Positions 1-12,800 of a DNA stretch of 64,000 nucleotides are shown one piece after another. Made by a program: the position numbers and the translations under genes. This DNA comes from Diphasiastrum complanatum (lineage: Eukaryota; Streptophyta; Lycopodiopsida; Lycopodiales; Lycopodiaceae): positions 48,554,451-48,618,450 of the forward strand of contig CM055104.1 in assembly GCA_029204225.1 (NCBI GenBank), in the 5' to 3' direction. How positions within the stretch are numbered: the first letter of the stretch is position 1; each line of letters starts with the position of its first letter. The notes under the pieces are model-generated. The model was not told the origin of the DNA and did no database searches. It saw only the letters and a list, made by a program, of their open reading frames with translations.

Positions 1-521
1 AATCAAGCCTTGCTTAACGATTGTGGGGATAGAAATGAGGTTCTTTTTGATACCTGGAACATTAAGTACGTCCTTGACATACTTTTCCTCACCAATGGAC
101 AGAATTATAGAGATGGCTCCAACATGTTTGAAAGGGTAAGAGGAGTTGTTTGCACATTGCACCTTGCTTTGATCATCGATATTCTTCAGATTTGTGAATG
201 CATCTCGTCGATAGCTCATGTGCCTAGTGGCACCACTATCAACGAACCATTCAAGAGGCTGAGGAAATTTGATTTTTGACATAAGTTAGCTGAAAAACAT
301 ATATTGCTGAAATCTGAATTTTGTTGGCTTAAAGATGAGACACTCCTACAAGCCAAAAAAGCATAATCTTGCTCAACAAGATTGACTTGATGCTCAAACT
401 GCTGCTCCAAAGTCACCGTGGCAACATTGTTTGCTTCCTTGCTCTTCTCCTTTGCAAGCTTTTTCCTGCAATCTTTAATGAAATGGCCAAACTTGCAACA
501 ATAATGACATTTCCCTTTCAT
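1..521 (-). pseudogene. Copia zinc knuckle and aspartic protease, partial
   Basis: A CCHC knuckle is read on the minus strand near 470-520 (CHYCCKFGHFIKDC, spacing CX2CX4HX4C), the nucleic-acid-binding end of gag. Downstream, in another frame at about 226-240, lies the protease active site DSGATRHM. It is followed by sequence typical of Copia protease up to the VPGIKKNLIS block at the window edge. The protease would cut the gag-pol polyprotein. Frame changes between knuckle and protease show decay. The rest of pol lies beyond position 1. Confidence 0.8.
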
Positions 522-588
522 CTTAGGCTCAGAAACAACATTATTATCCTTATTCTTTTGCTCAACTTTGGAACTAGTAGAAGGGGGT

Positions 589-1307
589 TTATTTACCTTT
601 CCACTTACCCTTGGCTTTGCCCTTCAAAAAGAATGCTTGTTCGGAGGAATCTCCAGCAGAGAAGTTGTTACACATCTGCTCTTCTTGTAGGAGCAAGCCC
701 ACAAGCTCATCGAAAAAAATTTTAGATCCTCTCAAGGAGATACTCAATGACGTAACAAAAGTGAGATATGAAGCAGGAAGAAAATTCAAAGTAATGGAAA
801 CAAAATGAGCATCCTCAATGATCTCATCAATATTCAAAAGCTCCTCTCGAAGATCCTTGATCTTCGTTAAGTGATCCATCAAGAGCTCACCTTCTTGCAT
901 CTTCATATTAGAGTTGGTTTCTCAAAGAAGAACCTTTGCTGCATTTTTGACTTGGAACATCTTGAAAAGAGTTCCCAAGCACTCTTCGAGGTCTTGCAAG
1001 ATCTAATGTGGGGCAAGATAGATCTTTTGTCCGACAATGCAATAACGGAGTGGGCTTGAGCATCCCTCCTATCCCATTTCTTTTGATCATCTGAAGGTGC
1101 TGTTGTAGCTGAGGATGCACTCGGCCTTCCAGGAGTAACAGGAGCAATATCTGCAGGCCTTTCATCTTCACCATTGACAACCTCCCACAAGCCTTTAGCT
1201 ATGAGTAGGTTCTTGATCATGTAACTCCATAAGGAGTAGTTGGATCCATCCAACCTATCTTCATTGAATAGAGCTCCAAGAGATTCAGATTCTTTTGCCA
1301 TTTGCAC
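589..1307 (-). pseudogene. Copia gag (capsid) pseudogene, frameshifted
   Basis: Gag would form the virus-like particle in the cytoplasm. The N-terminal part (903-1307) carries the usual plant Copia start, with LDGSNYSLW followed by KGLWEVVNG. The C-terminal part (589-906) has the conserved LxxLLxxEE-type segment, here ELVGLLLQEEQ, followed by a Lys/Gly-rich tail (GKAKGKWKGK) that precedes the zinc knuckle. The two parts are in different frames, so at least one indel separates them. It is clearly of the same family as the gag at 14030-14780. Most of the capsid is recognisable but no single frame encodes it. Confidence 0.8.
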
Positions 1308-2523
1308 AGAATAAAAATCAGCCTTTAGTAGATCTAGAAAACAGCTTCAAATCTGGAAAAATGAGGATTTGAACTTTCCAACAACTGAATCTATTTCAAA
1401 AAGGCAGCAAACATGAAGCTGATTATGAGCATAATGTAAAAGGCTTAAAAATCACAAAAAAATCAGCATGCTGCAAAATGGGTTAGCTTCCATCAAAGCC
1501 TCCACCGAAACCTTAATTTTCAGCATGAAAGTGTGCCTCATAGGCTCATACACACATAGATGGCTGTAGGGTAGCACCCTCTTGCAAGCTACCAAAACTA
1601 GCAAACCTTAGTGGCTATTTATAGTGGACAAACCCTACCTCCTTTTATATTGATTTGGAGAAAAAGTGAAATTCAAAAATTAGGGCCAAAAATAGAAAAC
1701 CATGTAAAATAGTATTTCTAGGACCACCATGTGTAATATAAACTACGTGTAGACTAGTACTGCTGGAAGTAGAGAATTATGGACTATAATGCATGTCCAT
1801 AACAGTTACTCCTTGGTCTTGAAGGCCGTTGCAGTACATGCACTCCCAATCAACACTCGAATGTGATAAATCAGCGATTTCCCTGCAGATATTTGGAAAT
1901 ACTAGGGCGGTAGCAAAACCTCAACTTTCACCTCCAAGAGTAGTAAAAAACAGCCCCAAATTGGATAAATTCTGCAATGAGATCTGAAAATTTGCGGAAG
2001 GTAGATCCGTAGTAGGTTGCCGTTTGTTAAGGCATATTTTCAGGCTCAAACGTTAAAAACAAGGGTTTTATCAATCTTCAACTCCAATGACCTTGAAAAT
2101 GTTAAAAAATTGAAATTCTCCCAAAAATTATTATCCTTGCCCAAATTTCCTGGCTTGCTGCTTTGTAGTCAATGATTTGGCACTAGGATAGGGGCCAATA
2201 CCCTATTCCACACATGCTGGCCTGCAGGTGAAAATTATGAACGATTCCCCTGAAAAAAAATGTGCGCTGCCACAGATCAGGAGTCATTGCTCAAAAATCG
2301 GCTGTGAACTGGCTCATATAGTCTCTCAGATGTGGAGAGGGGAAGTCGTTTTCCTGCCCTTCAAAAATGTTCATTAAAAATTGGGAAAGAGGAGCCAAGA
2401 TTTTTTCAGGTGTTTATCGCTGGCCCAAATGATGATCCCACAATGACGGGTGCCTCCCTTCTCCTCCTGCATGCAATTTGGTTCTCCATAGTGGCACTTG
2501 TAAGAATTTGGTCTCTAACCTAG

Positions 2524-2536
2524 GCTTTGATACCAA
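2524..2536 (-). promoter_or_regulatory. Retrotransposon primer-binding site (tRNA-Met type)
   Basis: The minus strand reads TTGGTATCAAAGCC here. It matches the TGGTATCAGAGC-type site complementary to initiator tRNA-Met used by most plant Copia elements, with one change (A for G). It lies upstream of the gag in the right orientation and marks the inner edge of the 5' LTR. Confidence 0.75.
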
Positions 2537-3149
2537 TTTTTACAAGTCTAATTCTTCAAGCTCATCAAACAAGGAAGGCCAGTGTGTCGTATGAGCCTTC
2601 CACCAACCATAGGCACCCTCCGTGCATGCCCTTTGTGTCCCAGGAACAGTGAGTGACTTGTAGGTTACCACCCCCATGCCCTGCCTAGACGCTGTGACCC
2701 ACTTGGTCACCCTCGCTACTTGCTGGCTAGGTTCTTGTCACACACGGACGGCTGGGGTTCAGACAGTCACGGTTTTCCATTTCTCTGATAGCTTTTCAGG
2801 CAGTCGCATTGGGTCATGACCTGTGACGCACTTGTCCCAACTTGGGCCAAGTTTCCCCTTTGGTTACCACTATGTAGGTCAGGGGCAGCTTAAGAAAGTA
2901 AATGGGAGGAGAGGTGATCAATAAAGGGGGCTTGCATATGGCATGGTTATTATGGAAAACTACTGTTGCCATCTGTTGCTTAGTGTGGCTTGAGTTTTGC
3001 TGTCCTATGTTTTCTCTATTAATCTGTCCAAGTGGAGTTTAGTTCACATCCAAGCTAGTCCTCTTGACCTTGCTGCAATCTAGAGAATAATAATCTTTCC
3101 TTCGAAACATGATCTCAACCCCAAATTACAACCATGCGAGGCTGTGACA
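2537..3149 (-). repeat. Probable 5' LTR of the antisense Copia element
   Basis: This stretch lies directly outside the primer-binding site and carries no gene. On the minus strand it would begin at 3149 with TGTCACAGCC, a common LTR start. The inner end does not show a clean CA before the primer site, so the boundary is uncertain. No second copy is in the window to confirm it. Confidence 0.35.
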
Positions 3150-3676
3150 GATATCAAACATTTCAAAGTGATAGACTAACAGAATTAACTATTATTGAAG
3201 TAGCTATAGAAAATAAATCAAAAGATTTGAAGTAGTGAGATGGGTGGGCTGTGGAGCTGGTTAGATAGATAGGGGAAAACAAAAGATAGGTTGAAGAGGC
3301 CTATACAGAATCATTGAACATGTTTGTTGCCTTGGCCAACTTCAGGCTTTTAGTTCTGTGCAGGTAAGATACTTGAGGTGAACCTGCAGTGGGTGATTAA
3401 TATTTGTACTGGTTTCATGTAAGTGCATACAAGGCATATTCCAACTTCTAGCCAAAATCTGGAAGAGCTCTATGACTGAAAGATGTGGCTGGTGGATGCA
3501 CATATTGTTGTCAATGTCCAATCCCAATACAACTATGTAAACAAAGTACATATGTTTGCATGGAGTGAACTTCCTCTTTGCCAGCATGAACTTGAATTGA
3601 AGTTGACCCAATGAGTGGTATTTCATGGTAGAATGTTTCTGAGTTTATGATCAAAGCATTTCTGCAAATTTGCCAG
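3150..3676. other. NUP155 intron sequence upstream of the first visible exon
   Basis: No exon or retroelement coding similarity is recognisable here. It is inferred to be intron of NUP155, because the first visible exon starts after a normal acceptor (tttgccag) and lacks the protein's N-terminal half. Together with 1-3149 it means the upstream intron is at least 3.7 kb long. Confidence 0.5.
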
Positions 3677-3889
3677 GTGCGAGGAATGGAATGTATTCGA
3701 CGATTACTTAGAAGATCTGGAGAGGCTTTGGTTTTGATACAGCTTCTCTCACAACATCATCTAGCCCGTTTAGCCCAAAATTTGGATGCTACAACACGTC
3801 GCCAGTTGGTGCAATTGAGCTTTCATCAACTTGTCTGCTCTCAAGATGGAGATCGAATTGCTACCCGCCTGGTTGCTGCTCTTATGGAG
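3677..3889 (+). CDS. NUP155: NUP155 exon A (first in window)
   Basis: This exon has 71 codons, phase 0 at both ends. It follows the acceptor tgccag and ends ATG GAG before the donor gtttgg. It encodes the conserved start of the solenoid domain (ECIRRLLRRS, then LLSQHHLARL and LVCSQDGDRIATRL). The open frame extends upstream to an ATG at 3647, but that part is intron: NUP155 proteins do not start here and the acceptor sits at 3675-3676. Confidence 0.93.
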
Positions 3890-6800
3890 GTTTGGAAATT
3901 CTAAGCCTAAGTTTGTACATCTTGACTATCTAAGGACACAGATATTTTGCGTTCACCACCTTTTCCAGTTCAACTATTCTTTCATGATCACTTTATGCTA
4001 TTGTTCTCACTTCTTCAACCTTGATGCCTGTTGAAATAAGAGATGTAATTAGTCTTTGCATTTGTGTAGTACTATGTCTCACCAGATGGAAGGGGCACAG
4101 TAGATGACATCAGCATCAAGCTAAGAGAGGGATGTCCAAGTTACTATCATGAATCAGATTATAAGTTTTATCAAGCTGTTGAATGCCTCGAAAGGGCAAC
4201 ATCTGCTCGGGACGTTGAACAAAGGGAGGCACTTGCGAAGGAGGCACTTGATTCACTAGGAAATGTACCAGAAACTGCAGATCTTTTGAGTGTTTGCCAA
4301 AGATTTGAGGAGATTAGGTGTGTCATTTAATAATCAACAATCAATAATCAATTCTTTGAGTATGCTTTAAAACCGTTATTCATTGAATCATTGACTCAAA
4401 GTAGTGGATGAAGTTCTTGCAGAACTGCTTCAATTATTTTCTTGCCTCATCATCTGCAGTTCTGCTCATAGTGTTTTAATGATGCCAAAGGATCTAGGTC
4501 TGCTTGTCTCTTCTTCTTTTGTCATTGTTAATGTACATTGGGACCTAGGGAGCAAATTGAGCATTTGGTGTTTTGTAGTAGTAACCCTTACCAGCTAGAC
4601 TAAATTTATTATCGTGCATGGATCTCTCACCTTGAATAAAGCATTCGGAGCAAATACACCATTTTTTGCAAGAGCTTTCGCTTTTTGAGTTCTATCATTT
4701 ATATGTAGCTGCTAAACTTGGAAGGCAAACCGTCCATAATCATCTAGATTCATTGTAGGAAGATGTGAGACTGAACACAGGGCTTGTTAGGGAGTTCTTA
4801 TACCAGAGAAGTGGTGGGAAGGGCAATTGGGGGAAACTAGGAGTGTTGGGAGAGGAAATAGCCACAGGAAGGGAGTGGAATTGAGTAAATCGGAACCTAA
4901 AAGTGTTGATGAAGCAGAACAGGGAGGTTCTGTATAAGATAGTATGATGAAATATGATAATATAACTGAACACAGGGCTTGTTAGGGAGTGCTTAAACCA
5001 GAGAAGTGGTGGGAAGGGTAAGTTTGTTGAAACTAGGAGTGTTGGGAGAGGAAATAGCCACAGGAAGGGAGAGGAATTGAGTAAATGGGAGCCTAGAAGT
5101 GTAGATGAAGCAGTATAGGAAGGTAAATCCAAAGAGGTGATAAAGTTTTTCGTATATGATAGTATCATGAAATATTGATGTTGAAAATGATACAACGCCT
5201 TAATCTTGTTATTTGAATTAGTTTGTTTTTAAACAAGGGGGATACCAAATCAGGCAGGCATAGCTATTATCAAATCACTTGGCTTTTTGAAAAAGTTTTA
5301 ATCATTTGGAGATAAAGTTTTAGTGCTATGAGGGATCACCTATTGAAAGGCAAGGAATCTGCTTTGAGAGGTTGTGGAAACTTGAGGAGCCTTTCTATAA
5401 GATTATATGTAGAAGACAAATGAGAGAAAGAAAAGTTCAATTCTACAAATATCTGATTCTCCTATGAACTATTTCTGCAAGTAGCAGTGAGCTTATATAT
5501 GCTACTGAATTGCATTTGCAAAACACAATTAACCTCCTTTTCTATGCATGTGTTCAAGATTGTGAGCAAGCTGGATCAATAATATGTATGGATCTCAGGG
5601 AAGTGCAGACTACAATTTGTTGTCTCTTTTGGCCTTCATAGTGATGAGCATATTTGTGCTACCAGTGCGTCCAGAGGATTGATAGTGCTGTAAAGGTAGA
5701 AAGCTGTTGTGTGCATACCTGATAGATGTAATCTTCACTTACTCTTGGGTGTTGATGAAGTGGCAAAAGGTGCCTTAACATAATATGCTCCTGGCATAAG
5801 GTGGCTCCATTATGTGAAAATAAGAAGTTTTTTGTCTTCTTTAGTTGTTATGTTAGACTTTGACGTTGACATCGATACATAATCCAGTCCCGACTCCATA
5901 TTTTACTTAGCGTATGAAGTATCTAATACTATTATGGGTTTTCCTTATCTGTACATGTGCTATTGTATGCATCAGATTTTATGAAGCTGTTGTGGAGTTG
6001 CCACTTCGGAAAGCACGGGCTGTGGATCAAAATGAAGATGCTTTTAATGAGCATATTGATGAAGGTCGACGTCAGGTAGCTCTTGCAGCAAGGATGCAGT
6101 GTTATGAAGTCGTGACAAATGCTCTCCGCTCTTTAACAAGTCAGACGATACAAAATGGGAATCGCCCAGGCTTTGGGGCTCCAAGTAAAACTGTAGCCTC
6201 CCGACAACTTCTACACCTGCCTGAAAAAGAAAAGTATGTACGACAGATCGTTCAACTAAGTGTACGATGGCCTGATAGTGCTTTTCATGAGACCTTGTAT
6301 CGGACAATGATCGAGCTTGGCTTGGAGCGTGAACTTTTGGAGCTTGCAGGGTCAGACTTGGTCCCATTTTTGCAAAATGCTGGAAATTTGCAAGCTGCTA
6401 AGGTATAAAACATTTGAAATAGATGCTACCAATACTTATGAATACCTGTTAGCAAAGTAAATAAGATAATTGTTCGAAAATCAGAAATGCCTGTTTCTAT
6501 CTGATTTATTGATTTGGATATTACATTAAGTACTTCTATGTCGTGGTATGGGTTTTCGAGTCATCGGCATTAAAAAGGTTTTAACCAACTCATGAGCTAA
6601 TGAGGTAGAGCAGTCTTTTTGGCTTAAAGCACAGATATAATGCATTCTTCCGTACTAGCTTTGAGTTGCTGTTGATTATTTAAGCTATGCAAATTTATTG
6701 CATATTGCACTGCTTGGCTAGGGACTGCTATACAGGATAAATGTGAGACCTGTTCCAGCTAATAGTACCATTCTTGATGTGTAGGCTGAGACCAGACGTT

Positions 6801-9800
6801 ACAGGCAGTCTACACCATTATCACCGTCTGTCTCACAGCCACGGCAGCCGATAAGCATAGAGCAGGCAAAGTACCTTGAGCTCTTAGCGCGCTTTTATGT
6901 ACACAAGCGGCAACATGCACTTGCAGCTCATGTTTTACTAAGACTGGCGGAGAGAAGGCAGGTTGAAGGTGGTGAACAGATTACACTGGAGCAAAGGTTT
7001 ATAACCTTAATAATTCATGTCTGTTCTTACTTTTTCTCAAAAAGCAGCGTAAAAAGTACATTCCACTTCTACGGCTGATTCCCTTGCATAATTTTTTTTT
7101 CCATTATGCCTCAAAACTTGTTATGTCTTTAAACAGGACCTCACTAAAATGTTGTGAAATATCACAGAGGGTCTATGTCAACAGTTCCTTGGGCATAGCT
7201 GGGAGCATTGCATCTTAAGTGACATCAGGAGTATTATTTTTAACTCTTTAAGATAATCCCATGGAGTTAGTTTCAAGCGGTTAGAAATCATTTTATGTGC
7301 AGTACATATTCTTTTGGTTGTTTTTACGAAGTTATTGGTGAATGGAAATTTCCTTTCTGTAAGAATTGCTGAGTGTATACGTGCTATATGTTCCCTCGGG
7401 TTTCTAAAGGGCTGTGGGGGTGGTCTAGACTCATTCAACTAATCTTAAAAAAACCAAAAATCGGTGACCTGTAGAGCAAGTTTGGTGAGTCCAATTTGTG
7501 CCTTTCTTATAGAGCCTACAACCATATGCAAAAAAATAACAAAAAGAGCCCTTAAAACAATTGTGGGTCCTGGAGTGAGTGAGTCGGTCATAAAGCCATT
7601 ATATGCCATAACGTAGGTCTCCTCATCGTCTATACCCTTAATTTGTACGTATCTCTTCACCACTTGCCTTGTGCTTGGCTATAGGTCCATTTGTATTGTA
7701 CTTGGTTCTGTATACCCATTTGTTGCCAATGGGTTTCTCTCTCTCAAGAAGGTCAACCCTGCGTTCCATGAAGTTTGATGGAATCCATCTCCTCATGCAT
7801 TGCTCTTTGCCAAACCTCACTATCCTTGGCTTCTTCATAGCTAGGGCTCCTTGGACTGAATAATATCACACATAAGCACAAGATTAACTTGGTACCTATC
7901 AGTCTCCTTCCTCTCAAGTGTGGAACATCACAGCTCTCCCTCTTTACTAGATTCCGCCGCTTCATCTTTTGCTTCTTCCGGAGGTGATCCACCATGAGAC
8001 GAGTAGGTATCCGAAGGTGTTTCCTTTTCCTTATGCTTCTCACTTGCAATTTCTGTCCTTCCAGATCCAATGGGTTTGTCCCTCCCCCATCTAGATGTCT
8101 CAATTGGAGGTGTGCCATGTCCTTTATCCTCGTTCTTTTGATAAATTTGCGGTGGTGGTACATCAACATTTTCTTCATCTTAGATGATAAAAACAGTGAT
8201 AATGGTGAACAATGGACAGCATTTGTCACTTCACTGGCATCAGAGAGTTCTAATGATGACACCCATTGGTATGTTGATTCGGGAGCAACAAAACACATGA
8301 CAGGTAACAAGACTTGGTTCAAGAGGTTGACATTAAAAGGTCCCTCAAAACAATGGCAATGTCTTAGATTTGGGGAATCAACACTATACCTATGTAGTTT
8401 CCAAGTGGACAAATCAAGATGATTGAGAATGTGTTATATTTCCAAGATTGCTAAAGAGACTTTTCTCAATTGGGGCAATCACAAACTATAGGCTAGAGGC
8501 GGAGTTTAGTGATAGAAGGTGGCAGATCAATGACGCAAAGCAAGGATTCAAAGTCATTGTTGATGGATACACGGACTTGTGGCATCGACAATTAGGCCAT
8601 TTGAACCTTCAAAGGTTCTCATCTACTTCGCAAACAAAGGATGGTAATGGGATTGCACAATTGGAATGATCATAAGGAGCGGGTCGTGTGCTTGGAAAGC
8701 AACACAAGGAGAAGTTCAACAAAAAAGGGGCAATAAGAGCCTGTACTTGAATTAGTACACTTAGATCTATGCGATTGAAAAAGACTATGTCCATCTGTGG
8801 AGCATTCTATTTCATGGCATTCATCAATGACTATTCACGAAAAACATGGATATACACCATAAGGGAGAAATTGAAGAGCAATTGATAACTTCATGCATTT
8901 CAAGGTGATGGTTGAGGACGGATTGTGGGGGACAGTATTGCTTTCCAGCTTTCATTGATTTCTACAAAGAGTATGGGATCAAGTAGCAGTTTACGCAACC
9001 TGATACATTGTGATGGCATGGTGTAGCAAAGAGGAAGAATCGCACCGTTGTGGAATCGGCAAGAGCAATGATGACACACACAAGGATTATCGACACTTTT
9101 TTGGGTGGAGCAGTTTGTATAACTATGTCTTTGTAGAATAGGAGCCCTATCATGTCAGTTCCTAATTGCACACCAAACGAGGCATTTATGGGAAGCACAC
9201 CCAAGAAGGATGGGTTACAAATTTTTGGATGCAAGGTGTACGTTCACATACACAAAAAAGAGAGTAATAAGGCATGAGCAAAGGCATTGAAGTGCATCTT
9301 TACAGGTTATGATGAACAGGTGAAAGGATATCATTGTTATAATCCAATTGGTCCACATTTATACATTAGTCGCAATGTTGTGTTTGATGAAGGAGGAGAA
9401 AGATTGAGATGATCTATCTAGCTCTCCATTTGATATTGGTAAGTTGCTTGACTTTGCCCTTTTTGATATCGACTTGTTTTTCCAACAATTTTCCACCCCA
9501 TGACCAAGCTTGTTGCAATAGAAGCACTTCCCTTTCTTTTTCTTGCCTGCTGATGTACCTTGATCATCATCTTCTTCATCTTTTGGGGCTTCTTTTGAAA
9601 CTTCTTGTATTTTTGATCTCGTTTTACCAAGTTCTAACATTGCTTGATCATCACTTGGCACTAACCCTAACCACATCCTTGTGTTGCTCCTCCTATAAGA
9701 GTGCTCTGTAGGTCCTCAAATTGGGGAAGTCTCTTCCTTGCCATGAGGCCACTAACAAACAATTGATTTGAGTTGCAGCGGATCGCTACTGGAACAACAA

Positions 9801-12800
9801 CGATTTGCGATTGCGGATTGCTATAAAAAAGAAAAAGAATAAGAAAAAGGGAAGCTAAAAGACAGCTTGAATGCCGTAGAATAAGCTGAATGATAAGCTA
9901 AACTAGTACCTAGTGCAGTTATCGAGAGGCATAAATTGTAAAGCAACATACGCTTTGGATGCCCACACAACTGATAGAGAGTTGAGAGAGTATATGAAAT
10001 GGCAGAGGAAAGCTCATCATATCATCAAGTTATTAGTTAAAGATATGATTATTCCACATATCAGAGATGCTGTTGGACCCAAGGAAGCTTGAGATATTCT
10101 CAAGAATATGTACGAGAATGTTAACCAATCAAGGGTTTTGTTCTTAACAAATAAGCTACATACTCTAAAAATGGATATAGGAGAATCAGTGACGGATTAT
10201 TTTGCACGGATAAAAGATTTTCGAGGACAACTTATAGCGGTTGGAGAAAGTATCTTAGATTCAATATGAGTATCTATTATGTTGAATAGCTTATCACTAG
10301 CTTATTAGATTTGTCATGATGTTATCTTTATGGGGAACCAGGCCTATCTTGTTACAAGAGGAAATGAGAAGTCATAATCTCATGAACAAGGAAGATTTAA
10401 GAACTAGGATTCATTGCAAAGTAGCAGGGACAAAATTCGAAGAAAGGTGAAAAGTGGAAAAACAACAAGGGGAAGAAAAAGTAGCAAGAGAATTGGGAGA
10501 ACAACAGTAAATCAAACCAACAGGAAGATGAAGACAAGGCAAGTTCCAACAGGAAAGGAAAATGCTGATTGGCTATCTAGTTTTCAACCACTGGATGATG
10601 ATACAAATGTCAAGTTGGGAGACAATTATACTTACAACATCAAGGGTGTTGGGAAGGTACATATTCAATTACCTTTGGGAAAGGTTGGTGATATCAAGGA
10701 TGTTCTTTATGTACCTGGCATAAAGAAGAGCTTACTCTTAATTTCAGTAATAGAAAAACAACATATGGTTGTACAGTTCAATGAAGAACAATGTCTTATC
10801 AAGAAGAAAAACAATGAATTGGCAGCTAAAGGGATCCTTGCAAGAAAATTGTATAAACTTCAGGCTCAAGTGATAAGCCATCAAGCTAGAATTGTTGATA
10901 TTCAAGGGACGAGTGAGTTATACCATGGGAGGTTTGGACATTTGAATTCTAATAGTCTGAAAGTTTTGAGGAAACTTAATATGGTTATAGGTTTACCTCA
11001 AGTAATTTCACATCACAAGCTCTGTGAAGGTTGCCTTTGGAAAACATCGTAGACTTATATTTTCTTCTAGTACAATTAGAGCAAGAAATATTCTAGAACT
11101 TGTTCATACAGATTTGTGTGGTCATATGAAAACACAGTCCCATGGTGGAGCAAGTTATTTTATGGTGTTTGTGGATGACTATTCTAGGAATATCTTCTCA
11201 AGAATAAGGGCGAGGCATTTAGATGCTTTACTTGGTTTAAGGCACAGGTGGAAAAAGAAATAGGTAGACAGATAAAGATACTCCATTCAAATATAGGGAA
11301 GAGTATCTTTCTACAGAATTTTAATTGTTTTGCAAGGACAATGGTATAAAGAGACAGTTTTCAAGTACAGAAACGTCTCAACAAAATGGAGTTGCAAAAA
11401 GAAAGAACTGTTCTATTGTGAAAATTGCAAGGAGCATGCTTAAGAGTAAGAATCTTCCAAATTCATTTTTGGGGTGAAGTAGTTAAAACAACAGTTTACC
11501 TTTTGATAAGGAGTCCTAATAAAGCGGTATAGAATCGAACTCTAAAAGAAGCTTATATCAATAAGAAACCTAGTGTAAGTCATTTGAGAGTGTTTGAGTG
11601 CATGTACTCATATACCCAAGGACATGAGAAGCAAAGTTGAATTCAAAGGCAATAAAGTATTTGGTGCGCGGATATGATGATCAAGAAAAAGGATACACGA
11701 TATGGAACAGGAAACACCTATAATACTTCTGTGTGATAATTAGAGTTGCATCAAGTTGTCAAAGAATCCGGTTTTTCACAGTAGATGAAAACATATTGAA
11801 GTTTTACGACATTTCATCAGAGAGAAATTTCAGACTCATGAAGTTGAGCTTATCTATTGTCCTACAGAAGAACAAGTTGCAGATATTTTAACTAAGGGAT
11901 TTGGTAGAAACAAATTTGAGAAGTTTATAGAACTTCTGCGAGTGATAGAGGAATATAATTAACATTAAGGGGAGTGTTAGAAATAAATGCTTATTTAACC
12001 ACCCCTAATGTTAATGCGCCATGCTTGCATATCTTTAGGGGCCTATCTTATTTACACTAGCTATAGTGAATTGTTGCATGTAGTAGGGCGCTATAAATCA
12101 ATTTAAGGATTTATGTTTTTGACTTAGTAATAGACTTGGGAAATTACCAAGTATAGGAACTAAATTTAGATCAAGCTTTTTGCTTTTAGCTTTTGCTAAG
12201 GCTACTAAAAATCTATATAAGGACCGGAGGTGTTCATTGTAGTGTGTTCTTCAGACTTGTGATTAAGCTTGTAGGAAATAGAAGCCTAAGGATCCAGGAT
12301 CTTAACTATTCAATCACACAAAGCATTCTCAAAAGAAAGAGAGAGATGGCTAGAAACCCTCTTGTAGAAACTCGTGGACAGCCAAGGAGAATAGTCAGTA
12401 TTGCTTACAAAAGTGTCTTATACAAATGGGATGCACACATATATATAGTCCAAGATGACTATCTAACTTCATGACTATTGGCTATCCAACTACTTGACTA
12501 TTGGCTATCCAACTACTTGACTATTGGCTGTCCAACTTTCTATAAGTTACATAGAAAGAATAAGGGACCTCCAATACGTCAAGTTGGGGTACTTAATGTC
12601 ACAATTAGGCCTAGTGGACCCATGAGTCCCTACCAAGTTAATTTCATACTAACTTAGCTAATTCTAAGTTTAGTAGGCCTAATATAATAAATGACCATGG
12701 TTACACAACTCTCGACCTTTTGGATCAAAGTAACCTATGGTAATGTAAGCAATTCCATTTACATTCCAACACCCTCCTTAAATGGAAATGCATAACATAA

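Larger units (their letters stand above)
1..2536 (-). mobile_element. Antisense Ty1/Copia retrotransposon, 5' part (PR-gag-leader-PBS), runs off the left edge
   Basis: Read on the minus strand, the element begins with a primer-binding site near 2524-2536, then a non-coding leader of about 1.2 kb, a gag start at 1307 or 1301, a zinc knuckle and an aspartic protease that leaves the window at position 1. The order PBS-gag-PR and the tRNA-Met type primer site are typical of Copia. The gag N-terminus (MAKESES, then LDGSNYSLW and KGLWEVVNG) is nearly the same as that of the nested element at 12270-15910, so both belong to one family. Frameshifts between gag pieces show the copy is dead. Confidence 0.85.

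Noticed and set aside
3647..3904. An 85-codon frame starting at ATG 3647 as a separate small gene
   Set aside because: The region before 3677 is intron, ending in a normal acceptor, and the codons after 3889 read through a donor site. It is NUP155 exon A.
5172..5190. tgttgaaaatg at 5179 as an LTR start
   Set aside because: It matches the TGTTGAAA family start, but no LTR body or primer site follows. It lies in a plain intron and is most likely chance.
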